In this document: positions 17,238 to 25,910 of the stretch, one piece after another
Layout of the letters: the number at the start of each line of letters is the position of its first letter
Position numbering within the stretch: position 1 is the first letter of the stretch
NCBI GenBank assembly: GCA_016192065.1
Contig: JACPUX010000018.1
Span: forward strand, 1-64,000
Direction: 5' to 3'
DNA from: Betaproteobacteria bacterium
GTDB taxonomy: Bacteria; Pseudomonadota; Gammaproteobacteria; Burkholderiales; Casimicrobiaceae
DNA length: 64,000 bases
Position numbers and translations under genes: made by a program
Notes under the pieces: model-generated
The model's database searches: none
Told to the model about the DNA's origin: nothing
Seen by the model: only the letters and a program-made list of their open reading frames with translations

Positions 17238-17560
17238 GATGCTGGAGTGAGCGCGCGCAAAAGACTATCCCGCAACCGCGGCAGGCTGATCACCCAGCCG
17301 CGCCGCAAAATCTCTTCGGCGGGCAGTGCTGATCGACCCTCACTCTCGAAATAGGCCTCCGAAACTGCGGCAAGCCGGGCGGCCTGCGCCGGGCGCCGGC
17401 TGCGTAACACCATGGCAGCAAGCCGGCAGACGTTGGCCAGCCGCTCATCATCGAGCGCCGGTTTCTCGCCCAAAGCAAGGGCGCGGCAGCGGTCGATCAA
17501 CTGCGCTTCCAGCTCGCGTGCACCCACACTTGCTCCTAGCTCGCCATGAGCGCTTACCAT
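17210..17560 (-). CDS. Small helical protein paired with a nucleotidyltransferase
   Basis: A 116-residue all-helical protein (MVSAHGELGASVGARELE...). The start at 17560 gives the natural length. Upstream frame extension is shadow sequence of the caspase gene. It contains repeated Ala/Arg/Leu-rich amphipathic helices and a segment AEEILRRGWVISLPRLRDSL. No helix-turn-helix is obvious. The gene ends inside the nucleotidyltransferase frame, so the two form an operon. By position it would be the regulatory or neutralising partner; this is inference only. Confidence 0.6.
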   Translation of the reverse strand: MVSAHGELGASVGARELEAQLIDRCRALALGEKPALDDERLANVCRLAAMVLRSRRPAQAARLAAVSEAYFESEGRSALPAEEILRRGWVISLPRLRDSLLRALTPASCDSIPERR

Positions 17561-17658
17561 AACGCGGCGAAGCGCCGCTGTCCATTCCACTACCCGACTC
17601 CAGCCAGCACACCGAGTCGCTTGTGCCGCAGCGGCCTTTTGTTCAGGTCCCCCGCCCC

Positions 17659-20499
17659 TCAGGGCAACACCATCGGAAAATCCATCCCCCGCGAAATCGC
17701 CACCGGGTATTGCTCTTCGGCGCGGTGGCGCAAGGACAGTTCGGGCAGGGCCTGCTCGACGAAGGAGATGAGCTTGCGCGCGGTGACATCGCGCCCGCCC
17801 AGCGCCGCCTTGCCTTTGAGGCCTTCGAGCAGGGTGAAGGTGAACACGCCGTGGCCCAGGGCCTGCACTTCGGAGGCGAGTTGGTCTTTGGTGGTGGCGG
17901 CCACCAGATGGGTGCCGGTGGCCCGCGACAATTGCGCCAGGGCGCGGCGCTCTTCGAGGCCGCGAAAGCCGCTGAGCGCCGCCCCGGATTTGCAGGCATC
18001 GATCATCACCACCACCTTGCGCGCCGGCAGGGCGGTGACCGCCTGAGCCAGTTCGCGCGAGGACAGCCCGTCGCGCTTGAGCGCTTCGGGCCGCTCCGGA
18101 TGCACGGCATCGTGCGGAATGAAATACCACTCTTCGCCCACGGCCTCGCCATGCCCGGCGAGGTAAACCACCACCACATCTTCAGGCCGCACGCCCTGGA
18201 GCCGGCCGAGGCTCTGGAGTAGTCCGGCCTTGGTGGCTTGCGCGTCGTAGAGTTCGGTGAGCTCGGTGCTTTCGAACAAGGTGTTGGGTTTGCCGCGGAA
18301 AAACTGCGCCACGCTGCGTGCGTCGGGCACGGAGTAATCGAGATTGAGCGCAGCATTCTTGTAGCGATTGATGCCCACCACGAACACATGCAGCCGTGCC
18401 GGCGCGCTGCTGCCTTCGAGCTTCACCTTCACCGCCTGGGCCGCGGATTCGGTCTGGTCTTTGGCCAGCGCCACCACGCGCAGTTCATTCGCGCCTTGTT
18501 CCAGCGCCACCTCGAAACTCAAGTTGCGGGTCGCGCCGGGCCGGGCCTTAGCCAGGGCGTCGCGGGTGGCGGGCAAGGCCAGGCGCTTGCCGTTGTGGAA
18601 GAGACGCAACTCTTCGACGCCGCCGCCGCGGTCTTCCACCGCCACCTCCACACGCACCGGACTGCGCGTGATGCGCTCGCCTTCGCGCGGCGACAGGAGC
18701 TTCACCAGCGGTGGCAACTTCACGCCTTGGCGCAAGTCCGCCACCGGGCGACGCGGGGCCTCACCGGCCAGAATGGCGGCGAGCCCGGCGGGGTCGAAGT
18801 GTTTGGCGTGAAAGCGCTCGAAGGGCAAAAAGTCGGCCGCCTGGTCGGGCCCGCGATTGAGGTGCCAGCCCACCAGGCTGGCGCCGTCGTCGCTGGCGGC
18901 AAAACGCCCCTCAGGGCTCCAGAGCACCCAGCGCTTGCGGTCGGCGTGTACGAAGAGGGCGAGTTTTTCCTGCCCGCGCGTGGTTTCGAACCAGCGCAGC
19001 GTGCCGTCGCCAAAACCGCCCACCACCCAGCGCCCGTCGGCACTGAAAGCCAGGGCGAAACAGGGCGAGCTGGCGGTGGTGTGCCAAAGCAGTTTGCCGG
19101 CGGCATCGTGCAGGCGCACCTGGAAGTTGCTGCCCAGGGCCAGGCGCTGCTGACGGGCATCTTCGGCGGCACTGAGGGCGATCTCGCCCAGTTCGAGCTT
19201 GAGCGGCTGGCCATCGAGGAGCGGGCGCGGCGAATCCTGCCAGTTGGTGAGTTTGCGCAGCGGCGCCACGCGCGGCGGTGGGGCGTGCCCGGCGGGCAGC
19301 AGGACCAAGTGCTGCAAGTCAAACCGGGCGCGCTCCTTGCCGCCGAATTCGAAGGCAAATGAGAGTTCCCGGCCTTGCTGGTCCAGGCCAAAGTCGGCAC
19401 GGCTGGCGCGAAAATCGGCGATGGGCGGAAGTACGCGCTGCGCCACTTCGCCGGCTTCATCCACGAGTCCCCAGGTGGCCGAGGCCGCGGCAAACCACAG
19501 GCCACCCTCGCGCCGCGCGATCATGGCGGTCACGGTGTCGCTGGCGATGAGGCTGTCGCGATGCTGGGCAAAGTCATCGCTGAGCCAGCGCCGCAGCACG
19601 TGTTTGGACGCGGCGCTGCGCGCGGTGCCGGCGGCGTAGAGGTATTTGCCTTCGCGTGACCAGGCGAGCGCGGCGAAGTTGCCTTCGTTGATGCCCGCCA
19701 CCACCGGGCTTGCCACTGGCTGGAGTTGGCGCGTCTCGAGCACTTCCACGCGGGCGCGGTCTTCGTAGCCCACCGCGAGGCGCTGGCCGTCGGGCGCGAA
19801 ACGCAAGCCGAATGGGCGGCCGGCGCCGGGCAGGGTGCGCTGCTTGGTCAGGGGCCACTCCTTGCCGCGTCGGGCGTAAAGGCGAATCTCGCCATCGACG
19901 CTGCTGGTGGCGAGCGAGCCGCCGTCGGGCGCGAAGTCGAGGCCGTAGCAGTCGCCGCCATAGTCCGCGTCGCTCGCCGCCCACTGTGCGGTCTTCCAGT
20001 GGTCCTGGGAGTGGTAGATCACCAACCCGCTACGCCCCCAGAGGCAAACCGCGAGGTGTTGCCCGTCAGCCGAAAAGGCGAGAGCGTTGATCACGTTGCC
20101 ATGCCCCGAGAGCCGCAGTTTCATCGCCGCGCTGCGGGTGTCGAAGAGGTAAACGTCGTTCTGCGCACTGTAGCCGCCCACGGCGGCCACGTTGCCATCG
20201 GGCGACAGCGCGCCCGCAAAGAGCCGGCCCTCGGCGCCGGGGCCTATCGGCGGGCGCAACACGGCCAGGGCCTGGCCGTCGGTGGCGGACCACAACCTGG
20301 CAGTTTTGTCGTCGCTCACGGTGAGCAGCAGCCGCTCCTTTGCATCGACCGCCAGCGCGCGCACCGCGGCGCCATGGGTGCCGAATTCGAGGCGCAGCAT
20401 GGGTGTCGGAGCGGCTGTCGCCGCCGCCGCCGCGCACAGCGCGGCGAAAAGCAGCGCCGCGATGCGCCTGCCGGTGCGTTGGTGGGCGCGAGGGTTCAT
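17659..20499 (-). CDS. WD40-repeat protein with C-terminal caspase (peptidase C14) domain
   Basis: A 946-residue exported protein: signal peptide (RIAALLFAALCAAAAATAA, about residues 12-30), WD40/YVTN-type propeller repeats from about 35 to 560 (HGAAVRALAVDAKERLLLTVSDDKTARLW, HGNVINALAFSADGQHLA), an Ig-like linker (SPVRVEVAVEDRGGGVEELR), then a caspase-fold domain from about 715. The catalytic dyad is intact: YLAGHG (His about 781) and MIDACKSG (Cys about 835). The ATG at 20499 overlaps the TGA of the upstream OmpA lipoprotein as ATGA, so they are translationally coupled. A periplasmic, envelope-linked protease or metacaspase-like regulator is likely; substrates are unknown. Confidence 0.88.
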   Translation of the reverse strand: MNPRAHQRTGRRIAALLFAALCAAAAATAAPTPMLRLEFGTHGAAVRALAVDAKERLLLTVSDDKTARLWSATDGQALAVLRPPIGPGAEGRLFAGALSPDGNVAAVGGYSAQNDVYLFDTRSAAMKLRLSGHGNVINALAFSADGQHLAVCLWGRSGLVIYHSQDHWKTAQWAASDADYGGDCYGLDFAPDGGSLATSSVDGEIRLYARRGKEWPLTKQRTLPGAGRPFGLRFAPDGQRLAVGYEDRARVEVLETRQLQPVASPVVAGINEGNFAALAWSREGKYLYAAGTARSAASKHVLRRWLSDDFAQHRDSLIASDTVTAMIARREGGLWFAAASATWGLVDEAGEVAQRVLPPIADFRASRADFGLDQQGRELSFAFEFGGKERARFDLQHLVLLPAGHAPPPRVAPLRKLTNWQDSPRPLLDGQPLKLELGEIALSAAEDARQQRLALGSNFQVRLHDAAGKLLWHTTASSPCFALAFSADGRWVVGGFGDGTLRWFETTRGQEKLALFVHADRKRWVLWSPEGRFAASDDGASLVGWHLNRGPDQAADFLPFERFHAKHFDPAGLAAILAGEAPRRPVADLRQGVKLPPLVKLLSPREGERITRSPVRVEVAVEDRGGGVEELRLFHNGKRLALPATRDALAKARPGATRNLSFEVALEQGANELRVVALAKDQTESAAQAVKVKLEGSSAPARLHVFVVGINRYKNAALNLDYSVPDARSVAQFFRGKPNTLFESTELTELYDAQATKAGLLQSLGRLQGVRPEDVVVVYLAGHGEAVGEEWYFIPHDAVHPERPEALKRDGLSSRELAQAVTALPARKVVVMIDACKSGAALSGFRGLEERRALAQLSRATGTHLVAATTKDQLASEVQALGHGVFTFTLLEGLKGKAALGGRDVTARKLISFVEQALPELSLRHRAEEQYPVAISRGMDFPMVLP

Positions 20500-21797
20500 T
20501 GGCAGGCGAACAACCGCAGTTCGACGCGCCGATCGAGGGCATCGGAAGCGTCGCCCTTGGCGGTGCCGATTTTGGCTTCGCGCGAACCATAACCCGCGGC
20601 GATGAAGCGTTTGTCTAGCACCGGCGCGTCGGCCACCAGGCGGCTGCGCACGTGTTCGGCGCGCAAGGTGGAGAGTCGCTCGTTCACGGCCACGTGGCCG
20701 TCGCGGCTGGCGTGGCCCGCCACTTCGCCGCAGAAGGCGCCCGAGGCCAGTCGTTGTGCCAGCAGCTTCATCCACAGGTCTTGCGGCAGGTAGCGCTGGT
20801 TCATGAGCGCCGCCGTGCCCGGCCGGAACTGGAAGAGCACCGCCACGCGCCGGTCGGCGAGCCCCTGGTCGACGAGTTGCCCGAAGGCGCGCGCCGCGGC
20901 ATCGCGCTGGTTGAGCCGCAGTTGGCACAGGTAGATGCCCACCCGCGCGCGGGTTTCGGCACCTTGGGCGCTGGCGGCCACGCGCTCGAACAGGGCCAGC
21001 GCGTCGCGGTATTTGCCGGCGTTGTAAGCGCGAATGCCTTCGTTGAGGCTGGCAGCCTGCACCAGCGCGCCCACATAGGTGGCATCGGCCGCCTCGCCCG
21101 GCTTGGTGGCCTGGCAACTTTTCACGTAACCTTCGCCGGCGGCTTCGCGCGCCCAGATCGGAGCTTCCTGAAAGTAGGGCAGGGGCGTGGCATCCACTTT
21201 GCCGAGCTGTGCGCGCACCGCGGTTTTGCTTACCAGCTTGTTCGATTTGAGGTCGATCATCGCCAGGCAGAAGCGGAAAGATTCGCGCTCGCCTTCGGGC
21301 TTGCCCTGCTGGTTGATCGGCGTGAAGGTGCCGATCACCAGATAAGGCGCGTCGCCCAAAGCGGCGGCGGTGAAGGGCCGCAGCTCCACGTTGGGGTGTT
21401 TGGTTTTGAGCTGCGCCGCCAGGCGCACTTCGATGTCGGCGGTGCTGCGTGTCTGCGCGCGGCTGACGCCATCGATCAGCGGGTCCACCACCACCGCGAC
21501 GCGCTCGGGCTCGCGAAACGGCGCGCGTGACAAAAGCTCGGTGAAAGCGCGGGTGACCGCCTCATCATAGGGCAGCAGTGGCGGCAGCGTCGGGGGCGGT
21601 GCGACTGGCGCCGCGGCGCTGGCCGGTGCCACCGGTGGCGCTGGGCTGGCGGCGGGCGCCGAGAGCGCGGCGACGGGTGCCGTGCCCGAAGGCGGCGGCG
21701 TGCTCGTCTCCGGCGTGGCGCAGCCGTGGAGCACCATGAAGGCTGCGATCAAGAGCCACACGTTGCGGCCCGGTGAGTGTGCCAGATGTTGCGTCAT
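20496..21797 (-). CDS. OmpA-domain lipoprotein
   Basis: A 433-residue protein with a lipoprotein signal (VLHGC, Cys about 26), a long Ala/Pro-rich linker (about 30-75), a FlgO/CsgG-like middle domain (FTELLSRAPFREPERVAVVVDPLIDG, LVIGTFTPI), a tetratricopeptide-like helical part (NEGIRAYNAGKYRDALALFERVA) and a C-terminal OmpA/MotB domain (GEVAGHASRDG, NERLSTLRAEHVRSRL, YGSREAKIG, DRRVELRL) that should bind peptidoglycan. It is the first gene of a two-gene operon with the WD40-caspase protein and would tether or gate that protein at the envelope. No other neighbour points to its role. Confidence 0.85.
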   Translation of the reverse strand: MTQHLAHSPGRNVWLLIAAFMVLHGCATPETSTPPPSGTAPVAALSAPAASPAPPVAPASAAAPVAPPPTLPPLLPYDEAVTRAFTELLSRAPFREPERVAVVVDPLIDGVSRAQTRSTADIEVRLAAQLKTKHPNVELRPFTAAALGDAPYLVIGTFTPINQQGKPEGERESFRFCLAMIDLKSNKLVSKTAVRAQLGKVDATPLPYFQEAPIWAREAAGEGYVKSCQATKPGEAADATYVGALVQAASLNEGIRAYNAGKYRDALALFERVAASAQGAETRARVGIYLCQLRLNQRDAAARAFGQLVDQGLADRRVAVLFQFRPGTAALMNQRYLPQDLWMKLLAQRLASGAFCGEVAGHASRDGHVAVNERLSTLRAEHVRSRLVADAPVLDKRFIAAGYGSREAKIGTAKGDASDALDRRVELRLFACQ

Positions 21798-22079
21798 TGC
21801 TGCCCCCGTCGTTGTCGCTTCGGTGCGGGCAGGGCCACGATCGGCGCCTCAAGCTGCGCGCTCATCCTTTTCCGGCCCGGTTTCGGGCAAGGAAATCAGG
21901 GCATCGCCGGGTCACGCTCGGCCTGGCCCCATTCGTTTCGCGGCCTTGCTTCACACGGGCGAAGCAGTTGCGAGCGCCTATTCTCTGCCGCGTTCCGGTG
22001 CCAGGCAAGCGGAATATTCCGCAATGCCAAGCCCCTACTCGCAAGCGGGGCGGACCTTTGGGGGCGGAGCGGGACGGTG
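21798..22079. other. Intergenic stretch upstream of the OmpA/caspase operon
   Basis: It should hold the promoter of the minus-strand operon. No clear promoter motif was found. It grades at 22080 into the purine-rich REP array. Confidence 0.35.
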
Positions 22080-22203
22080 GGTAAAAAGAAGAAGAAGAAA
22101 AAGGAGAAGAAAAAGGGGTCGGAGAGAAAAGCGGAAAAAGGGGCGGAAAAAGGGGGAAAAAGGGGTCGGGGGGAAAAAGGGGTCGGGAGTCGTATCTTGA
22201 CAG
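22080..22203 (+). repeat. Purine-rich REP array (left flank of RAYT)
   Basis: About 100 bases are almost purely A and G on the plus strand, built from units such as GAAAAAGGGGTCGG, ending in the core GGGTCGGGAGTCG (22180-22192) and TATCTTGACAG. The inverted core lies beyond the gene at 22923-22935, so the transposase is bracketed by oppositely oriented REPs. Confidence 0.8.
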
Positions 22204-22230
22204 CCGGCGCCCCTTGGGGAACACTGCGCC

Positions 22231-22920
22231 ATGCCTCGCCGTCCTCGTATCGCCACTGCCGGAGTGATCTATCACGTGCTCAACCGCCGCGTGGCACGCC
22301 TACCGTTGTTCGAAAGCGAGCGCGACTACGCGGGGTTTGAAGAGATCTTGCAGCAGGCGATCGAGCGCACCGGCATACGACTCTTGGCCTATTGCCTGAT
22401 GCCCAACCACTGGCATCTCGTGCTGTGGCCGCGCACCGACGAGCAGCTTTCGGAGACCATGCGCTGGCTCACCGTAACGCATACCCAACGCTGGCATGCG
22501 GCGCACCACAGTTCGGGCACGGGACCGCTCTATCAAGGGCGGTACAAGTCCTTTCCGGTGCAAAGCGACGAACATTTTCTGGCCGTGGCGCGTTACGTCG
22601 AGCGCAACGCCTTGCGGGCGAAGCTGGTGCGCGCCGCGGAGAACTGGCGCTGGGGAAGCCTCTGGCGCTACTACCGGGCCGGCGAAGACGCCCGGGCGAT
22701 CCTCCACGACTGGCCACTGGCGAGACCGCGGCAATGGGTGGTACAGGTCAACCGGCCCGAGAAAGAAGCCGAGCTCGAAGCTTTGCGGCGCAGCGTCCAG
22801 CGCGGCCAACCTTTCGGTCAGGAGGCCTGGCGGCTGCGTATGGCGCGACGGCTATCGCTGGAGTCGAGCCTAAGACCGATCGGACGGCCGAGGAAGATCG
22901 TCGAAAGTGATGACTCTTGA
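22231..22920 (+). CDS. REP-associated tyrosine transposase (RAYT, Y1/HUH)
   Basis: A 229-residue HUH single-strand transposase of the RAYT group, which cuts and joins REP hairpins. The HUH motif is NHWHLVLW (His60 and His62), and the catalytic tyrosine is in RYVERNALRA (Tyr122). The N-terminal MPRRPRIATAGVIYHVLNR is typical, as is the basic C terminus RPIGRPRK. The frame is uninterrupted and complete, so it could be active. It is flanked by inverted copies of its presumed substrate (GGGTCGGGAGTCG left, its complement right). A decayed relative occurs at 14511-14862 and a relic start at 1886. ATG 22231 is fixed by N-terminal homology; the ribosome site is weak (GGGGAAC), suggesting low expression. 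Confidence 0.92.
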   Translation: MPRRPRIATAGVIYHVLNRRVARLPLFESERDYAGFEEILQQAIERTGIRLLAYCLMPNHWHLVLWPRTDEQLSETMRWLTVTHTQRWHAAHHSSGTGPLYQGRYKSFPVQSDEHFLAVARYVERNALRAKLVRAAENWRWGSLWRYYRAGEDARAILHDWPLARPRQWVVQVNRPEKEAELEALRRSVQRGQPFGQEAWRLRMARRLSLESSLRPIGRPRKIVESDDS

Positions 22921-22982
22921 TCCGACTCCCGACCCATTACTTTCGACCCATTACTTTCGCATTACTTCCGACGACCCACTAC
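22921..22982 (-). repeat. REP array (right flank of RAYT, inverted)
   Basis: CGACTCCCGACCC at 22923-22935 is the exact reverse complement of the left core. It is followed by units that read, on the minus strand, GAAAGTAATGGGTCG. The spacer differs from the left array (GAAAAAG), yet the GGGTCG part is constant. Confidence 0.8.
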
Positions 22983-23473
22983 TTCCGAATTGCCATCGCC
23001 CCCAAGCGCGCTGACCGGTAACCAGCGCGCGATGCCATTGGCGGCTTCGCTGCTCGCATACGGATCGCTCGCTACGGCTCTTCTTCGCCAGCCCTGAGCC
23101 GAGACCTTGGCGCCCGAAGCGTCACTAACATGGTCGCAATCAAATTCAAACCATCTCCTTCCCCTGACAGCGCGGCTGCTCGCCATTAGGCGCGAAGCAT
23201 GATCGAAGGTGGCGGCTGGCGGTAGCCCCCCGAGGCGGCAATCGGACGCGGTGGGTATAGCGTCCAATCTTGAGGGCTGACCTCGAATCGATCCTAGACC
23301 GAAGCGAAAGCACTGCGCGCCACGGGTCTTGGGTTTGACGCCAGCTTCTTGCACGCCAGCGTCACCGTTTCGTCATCCCCGCTGACTACTATTTCGGCTT
23401 CGCGGCGAATCTTGGCCAGAGGGATCGACCCTCGCATGCCCACGCCGCACCGACAAAACTCAAGGGGATATCC
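22983..23473. other. Intergenic stretch upstream of the TonB receptor
   Basis: No gene recognised. It should contain the promoter of the receptor gene. No riboswitch or Fur-type palindrome was identified by eye. AAGGGG at 23462 is the ribosome site. Confidence 0.35.
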
Positions 23474-25825
23474 ATGTCTTTTCGCCTCCGTGGCGTCGCG
23501 CTGGCCGTGGGCCTCGCGTTTCACCTGCCATTGCTCGCGCAGGAAGCCTCCAAAGACAAGACTACGCTCGACGCGGTAACCGTCGAAGCCGCACGGGATC
23601 GTTTTGGCACCGGCTTCATTCTGGAAGAGGATGCGCCCAAAATGCGTAGCAGTCTCTCGCGCGAGGGTATCGACAAACAGCGTGCGACGGCCAATCCCTT
23701 TCAGTTGCTCGACATCTTGCCCGGGGTGAACGCTTTCTCGCACGACGCCACCGGTATGTACGGCGGCGGCCTGGCGGTGCGCGGCTTCAATAGCGACCAG
23801 ATCGGCCTCACTATCGACGGCGCGCCGGTCAACGATTCGGGCAACTTCGCCGTGTATCCGCAGGAATATGTCGACCAGGAGAACATCGAGGACATTTACC
23901 TCACCCAAGGCATGGTGGATGCCGACGCGCCCCATGTGGGCGCCACCGGTGGCAACATCGGCATTCTCTCCGCCCAGCCCCTGAAGCGCGAACGGGTGCG
24001 CTTGGTGCAGACCGTGGGTGCGGATCAGCTCTGGAAGACTTTCGCGCGCTACGACACCGGCCTGAGAAACGAGCGCTTTCGCGCCTTCGCTTCCTATTCG
24101 CGCAGCGAGGCCGACAAGTGGCGCGGCCTGGGCGGGGCGAAGCGCGATCACGTCGACGCCAAAGCCCTGCTCAGCCTCTCGTCGGGGTCGAGCATTTCGC
24201 TGGGTGTGCTCTACAACGAAGCCGTCAACAACAACTACAAGTCCTTGAGCCGGGCGCAGTTCGATGCTTTCGGCCGTGACTTCGACTTCTTTCCGACTTG
24301 GGCCGGACACCCCACGCCCGTCAACGGCACCGCGCAAACCGAGTCCTTCAGCAACACCAGCGGCGCAGCCACACCCACGGCGCTGAACAACGCCTACTAT
24401 GGCTTCAGCTTGAACCCCTTTCGCAATGCCCTGGTCACCTCCAAGGGGTCATTCAAGGTGTCCGATCGCGTCAAGCTTGAATTCGAGCCCTACTACTGGT
24501 ACGGCTACGGCACCGGCGGCACGCAGCAGACTACGTTGCGCGAAAGCGGGTTTCTCAATGGCGGCCGCGCCGACATCAACGGCGACGGCGACACCCTCGA
24601 CACGGTCATCGTCTATCGCGGCAGCCTCACCGAAACGCATCGCCCCGGAGCCACGATGCGCTTGAACTGGCAGCTTGGCGGCCACCAACTGCTGTTCGGC
24701 CTTTGGGGCGAACGCGCCCGCCACCGTCAAACCGCACCGGCCACGCGCATCGGCGACAGCGGCAGCATCGCCGACCTGTGGCTGGCAAGCAACCTGATCC
24801 TGCGCCCAGACGGCACGCCTTACCAAAACCGCGACTGGCGCACCATCAGCACCGCGAGCGAGTTCTTTGCGCAAGACACACTGAGCTTTCTGGAGGATCG
24901 CCTTGCGCTCACCCTCGGCCTGCGCCTACCGCGTATCGAACGCGACTTCACCAACTATGCCAATGAAGGATTCAATCAGGCCGGCGATTACCACCTCGAA
25001 AAAAGTTATTCGAGCACCCTGCCCAGCCTCGGCTTGCGCTACCGCTTGAATCCGCAATCGCACCTCTTCTTCAGCAGCGCCAAGACCTTCAAGGCGCCGG
25101 GAAACTTCTCGTATGGCAATGCCCTTTCGAGTGGCGTGGTTCGCCTCGACGAGAGCCTGCGCGCCGAGCGCGCGGTGAACTACGAGGCGGGCTACCGCTT
25201 CCAGGGGGAGTGGCTCAATTTCTCCGGGGCGCTCTATTACACCGACTACCGCGACCGCCTGGCCTCGGCCTACGATCCCATCAACAACACTACCACGCAG
25301 ACCAACGTCGGTCCGGTGCGGCTCTCGGGGCTGGAGCTGGAGGCGGGTGCGAAATTCGGCGGCGGTTTCAGCGGCTACCTCTCACTCACGCACGCCGACA
25401 GCCGCATCCGTGACGATCTACGAACAGGCGTCAGCAGCTGGCAGCCCACCGCCGGCAAGGCCTTCCCGAATACGCCACGCTTCATGGGCGGCTTGACCCT
25501 GCAATACGACCCGGGCCGCTACTACGTGGCCCTTAAGATTAAGCACACTGCCAAGGTGTATTCCACGATGACCAACGACGAGAGCATCGACGGCTATACC
25601 GTGGCCGATCTCAACGCCGGTTACCGCCTGGAGTCGGGCGTGCTCTTCAAGAACGCGGTGCTGCGCCTCAACCTGAGCAATCTTTTCGACAAAACCTACC
25701 TCTCGCTCAATGCGGGCAGCGGCAGTGCCATCACCACCAACGCCACGGGAACGGGCGCTTCGAGCCCGCAGTATTATGTTGGGGCGCCGCGCTTCGTCAG
25801 CCTCTCATTTACTGCGGATTTCTAG
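23474..25825 (+). CDS. TonB-dependent outer-membrane receptor
   Basis: A 783-residue protein with a signal peptide ending near LPLLAQ (about residue 22), a TonB-box-like segment (TTLDAVTVEA, about 30-39), a plug domain (QLLDILPGVNAF, AVRGFNSDQIGLTIDGAPV, about 75-170) and a beta-barrel ending in aromatic phenylalanine (SLSFTADF), as outer-membrane barrels do. It imports a large substrate at the cost of proton-motive force through TonB/ExbBD, which are not in this window. The downstream PhoD-type phosphatase (85 bases) suggests a phosphorus-containing or phosphate-ester substrate, which is inference. The start at 23474 has an AAGGGG site. Confidence 0.92.
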   Translation: MSFRLRGVALAVGLAFHLPLLAQEASKDKTTLDAVTVEAARDRFGTGFILEEDAPKMRSSLSREGIDKQRATANPFQLLDILPGVNAFSHDATGMYGGGLAVRGFNSDQIGLTIDGAPVNDSGNFAVYPQEYVDQENIEDIYLTQGMVDADAPHVGATGGNIGILSAQPLKRERVRLVQTVGADQLWKTFARYDTGLRNERFRAFASYSRSEADKWRGLGGAKRDHVDAKALLSLSSGSSISLGVLYNEAVNNNYKSLSRAQFDAFGRDFDFFPTWAGHPTPVNGTAQTESFSNTSGAATPTALNNAYYGFSLNPFRNALVTSKGSFKVSDRVKLEFEPYYWYGYGTGGTQQTTLRESGFLNGGRADINGDGDTLDTVIVYRGSLTETHRPGATMRLNWQLGGHQLLFGLWGERARHRQTAPATRIGDSGSIADLWLASNLILRPDGTPYQNRDWRTISTASEFFAQDTLSFLEDRLALTLGLRLPRIERDFTNYANEGFNQAGDYHLEKSYSSTLPSLGLRYRLNPQSHLFFSSAKTFKAPGNFSYGNALSSGVVRLDESLRAERAVNYEAGYRFQGEWLNFSGALYYTDYRDRLASAYDPINNTTTQTNVGPVRLSGLELEAGAKFGGGFSGYLSLTHADSRIRDDLRTGVSSWQPTAGKAFPNTPRFMGGLTLQYDPGRYYVALKIKHTAKVYSTMTNDESIDGYTVADLNAGYRLESGVLFKNAVLRLNLSNLFDKTYLSLNAGSGSAITTNATGTGASSPQYYVGAPRFVSLSFTADF

Positions 25826-25837
25826 TAAGTTGGGCCG

Positions 25838-25861
25838 GGGCCGCGAGGGTGGTCGCGGCCC
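25838..25861 (+). terminator. Perfect GC hairpin between receptor and phosphatase genes
   Basis: GGGCCGCGA (25838-25846) pairs with TCGCGGCCC (25853-25861) across a six-base loop. There is no T run, so it may be an intercistronic processing or attenuation structure rather than a full terminator. Confidence 0.4.
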
Positions 25862-25910
25862 TGGCGGTGGCCGGTTATCATTGCTCTGCCGCAACGCCCT
25901 TGGAGCCAAC

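Noticed and set aside
17561-18130. N-terminal extension of the small helical protein
   Set aside because: Gly/Arg-rich shadow of the caspase gene; real composition begins at MVSAHGELG.
20499-21117. N-terminal extension of the caspase frame up to 21117
   Set aside because: The extension is Arg-rich shadow of the OmpA lipoprotein. The ATG at 20499 gives a proper signal peptide and an ATGA overlap.
22983-23473. Riboswitch upstream of the TonB receptor
   Set aside because: No conserved cobalamin or other riboswitch boxes were seen.
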